A stretch of DNA of 46,844 bases from Mariprofundus sp. (GTDB lineage: Bacteria; Pseudomonadota; Zetaproteobacteria; Mariprofundales; Mariprofundaceae): NCBI GenBank assembly GCA_027019785.1, contig JALUWF010000144.1:1-46844 (forward strand), given 5' to 3'. Both the position numbers and the translations under genes were made by a program. The notes beneath the pieces are model-generated. The model did no database searches, was not told the DNA's origin, and worked only from the letters and a program-made list of their open reading frames with translations. Shown in pieces: positions 46,138 to 46,844 of this stretch. Every line of letters begins with the position of its first letter. The stretch's first letter is position 1.

Positions 46138-46143
46138 TGTGTC

Positions 46144-46327
46144 ATGGTGATTGAACTTAGCCAGACCGAAACTTTCCATTCATTATGGTTCAGGCTACCG
46201 CATTTACTTTCAAAGGCGGGGAAATGCGATCATCGTCTTGCTATGTGGCGGGAGTAAAAGTACGCAGGCAAAAGATATCAAGACAGCTAAAATGCTTGTC
46301 GATGAATGGAGTAAAGAAAATGACTGA
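46144..46327 (+). pseudogene. HigB/RelE-like toxin with an internal deletion
   Basis: ATG 46144 begins MVIELSQTETF, the normal N-terminus of the 'addiction module killer' toxin family. From 46178, in a different frame, the sequence gives IHYGSGYRIYFQRRGNAIIV and then LLCGGSKSTQAKDIKTAKML and a short DEWSKEND tail to TGA at 46325-46327, the family's C-terminus. About 40 middle codons are gone and the frame is shifted, so no full toxin can be made. It overlaps the antitoxin start, as in intact loci. Confidence 0.82.
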
Positions 46328-46607
46328 AAAACTAACCACCTACGACCCATCTGAAGACCTGACTTCCGATGATGACATTGCGGCTTTTATGGCAGAAGCG
46401 TTCGAGTCAAACGATGCCAGCTATATCGCGCACGCTCTTGGTGTTGTAGCCCGTGCCAAAGGAATGACACAAATTGCGGGACAGACAGGTCTTTCGCGAG
46501 AACAGCTTTATCGATCATTCAGCGAACGCGGCAATCCAACGCTTAAAACAACTCTGGCAGTGATGAAAGCCTTGGGAATTGATCTCACAGCCAAGTTACA
46601 TGCCTAA
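46320..46607 (+). CDS. HigA-like helix-turn-helix antitoxin, orphaned
   Basis: A 95-residue XRE-type antitoxin of the 'putative addiction module antidote' family. The N-terminal YDPSEDLTSDDDIAAFMAEA is typical and the helix-turn-helix is MTQIAGQTGLSREQLYRSFS with GNPTLKTTLAVMKALGI. ATG 46320 with GGAG upstream is chosen; a longer frame from 46185 runs through the toxin remnant in another frame. The gene is intact while its toxin partner is deleted. Confidence 0.88.
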   Translation: MTEKLTTYDPSEDLTSDDDIAAFMAEAFESNDASYIAHALGVVARAKGMTQIAGQTGLSREQLYRSFSERGNPTLKTTLAVMKALGIDLTAKLHA

Positions 46608-46712
46608 ATCAAGAGACCTCATTTATTAAGCGCGATTTGATACAATTCATCCAGCATAGTTCATACCCGACCTAGCCAAACACCCAATTGTCAAGCTTGA
46701 CCCGATTTTGTC

Positions 46713-46844
46713 CTACTGGGATAGTCCCAACTTTTTTTGGGCGTAGCAATTCTGTGTGTTGTGTCCAATAGCACTCATGATATGTGTCTGGCGGCCATCC
46801 TCCCCGATAGCACCGCGCATCGTTTTGCCATCAATGGCAAGGCT
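46713..46844 (-). mobile_element. Fragment of an ISAs1-family transposase gene
   Basis: Read leftwards from the window edge, LAIDGKTMRGAIGEDGRQTH and IMSAIGHNTQNCYAQKK match the start of the DDE region of ISAs1-type transposases (conserved DGKTxRG and HxxSA). The match ends around CYAQKK and a TAG follows at 46715-46713, so at least the 3' part is lost. The interval 46608-46712 shows only a TCAAGCTTGA palindrome (46691-46700). Confidence 0.7.

Noticed and set aside
46185-46319. Longer antitoxin start at ATG 46185
   Set aside because: The added residues come from reading the toxin remnant out of frame; ATG 46320 matches the family start.

Overview
The window looks like the chromosome of a Gram-negative proteobacterium. 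Evidence is lpxC for lipid A, an outer-membrane porin, PilU, a signal-peptide-rich periplasm, the long single-chain PurL, and an FtsZ ending in PTFLRRQAD. Codon use and base composition are moderate and even. Metal- and nitrogen-linked copper proteins plus abundant c-type electron carriers would fit an environmental lineage such as an iron or ammonia oxidiser (Zetaproteobacteria, Betaproteobacteria or deep Gammaproteobacteria), but the species cannot be fixed from sequence alone.

Layout. (1) 1-9.2 kb is a phosphate locus. A leftward operon encodes an HTH-less cyclic-nucleotide-binding-like protein, PhoB and PhoR. Divergently, a porin, PstS, then PstC-PstA-PstB-PhoU encode phosphate uptake and signalling. 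(2) 9.1-13.1 kb holds a PAS-containing chemoreceptor, preceded by four Pho half-sites in 11-bp register with a correctly placed -10, and then a hybrid sensor kinase gene broken by an internal deletion. (3) 13.1-15.6 kb is a patch of dispersed repeats and a two-gene EAL-like / CBS-GGDEF pair. (4) 15.7-34.6 kb is an essentially complete, tightly overlapping division and cell wall (dcw) cluster on the minus strand: mraZ-rsmH-ftsL-ftsI-murE-murF-mraY-murD-ftsW-murG-murC-murB-ddl-ftsQ-ftsA-ftsZ-lpxC, with an MraZ-type operator of three TGGGN repeats ahead of mraZ. (5) 35.0-38.2 kb is a leftward copper/heme operon: a two-domain multicopper oxidase, a possible 29-residue membrane peptide, a diheme cytochrome c and a NirK-like cupredoxin that lacks two type-2 copper ligands. 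Its order recalls the Nitrosomonas ncgABC-nirK operon, and a 23-bp inverted repeat like an NsrR site lies upstream. (6) 38.3-42.2 kb is purL. (7) 42.2-46.8 kb is an accessory end: repeats, a decayed PLP-enzyme fragment, pilU, a Phd/PIN toxin-antitoxin pair, a DUF1778/GNAT toxin-antitoxin pair, an intact antitoxin beside a deleted HigB-like toxin, and an ISAs1-like transposase fragment.

The phosphate genes form one circuit: the porin and PstS deliver phosphate, PstCAB transports it, PhoU and PhoR report on it, PhoB regulates, and the chemoreceptor appears wired to the same regulator. The dcw genes are nearly all coupled by 1-11 base overlaps, so their translation is probably coordinated. Several families of AT-rich, partly palindromic dispersed repeats (CACAGAGG, CTTTGCG..CGAGAG and ATTCGTG types) fill most of the longer intergenic gaps and in two places supply the last codons of a gene. 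No tRNA, rRNA or CRISPR array was seen.
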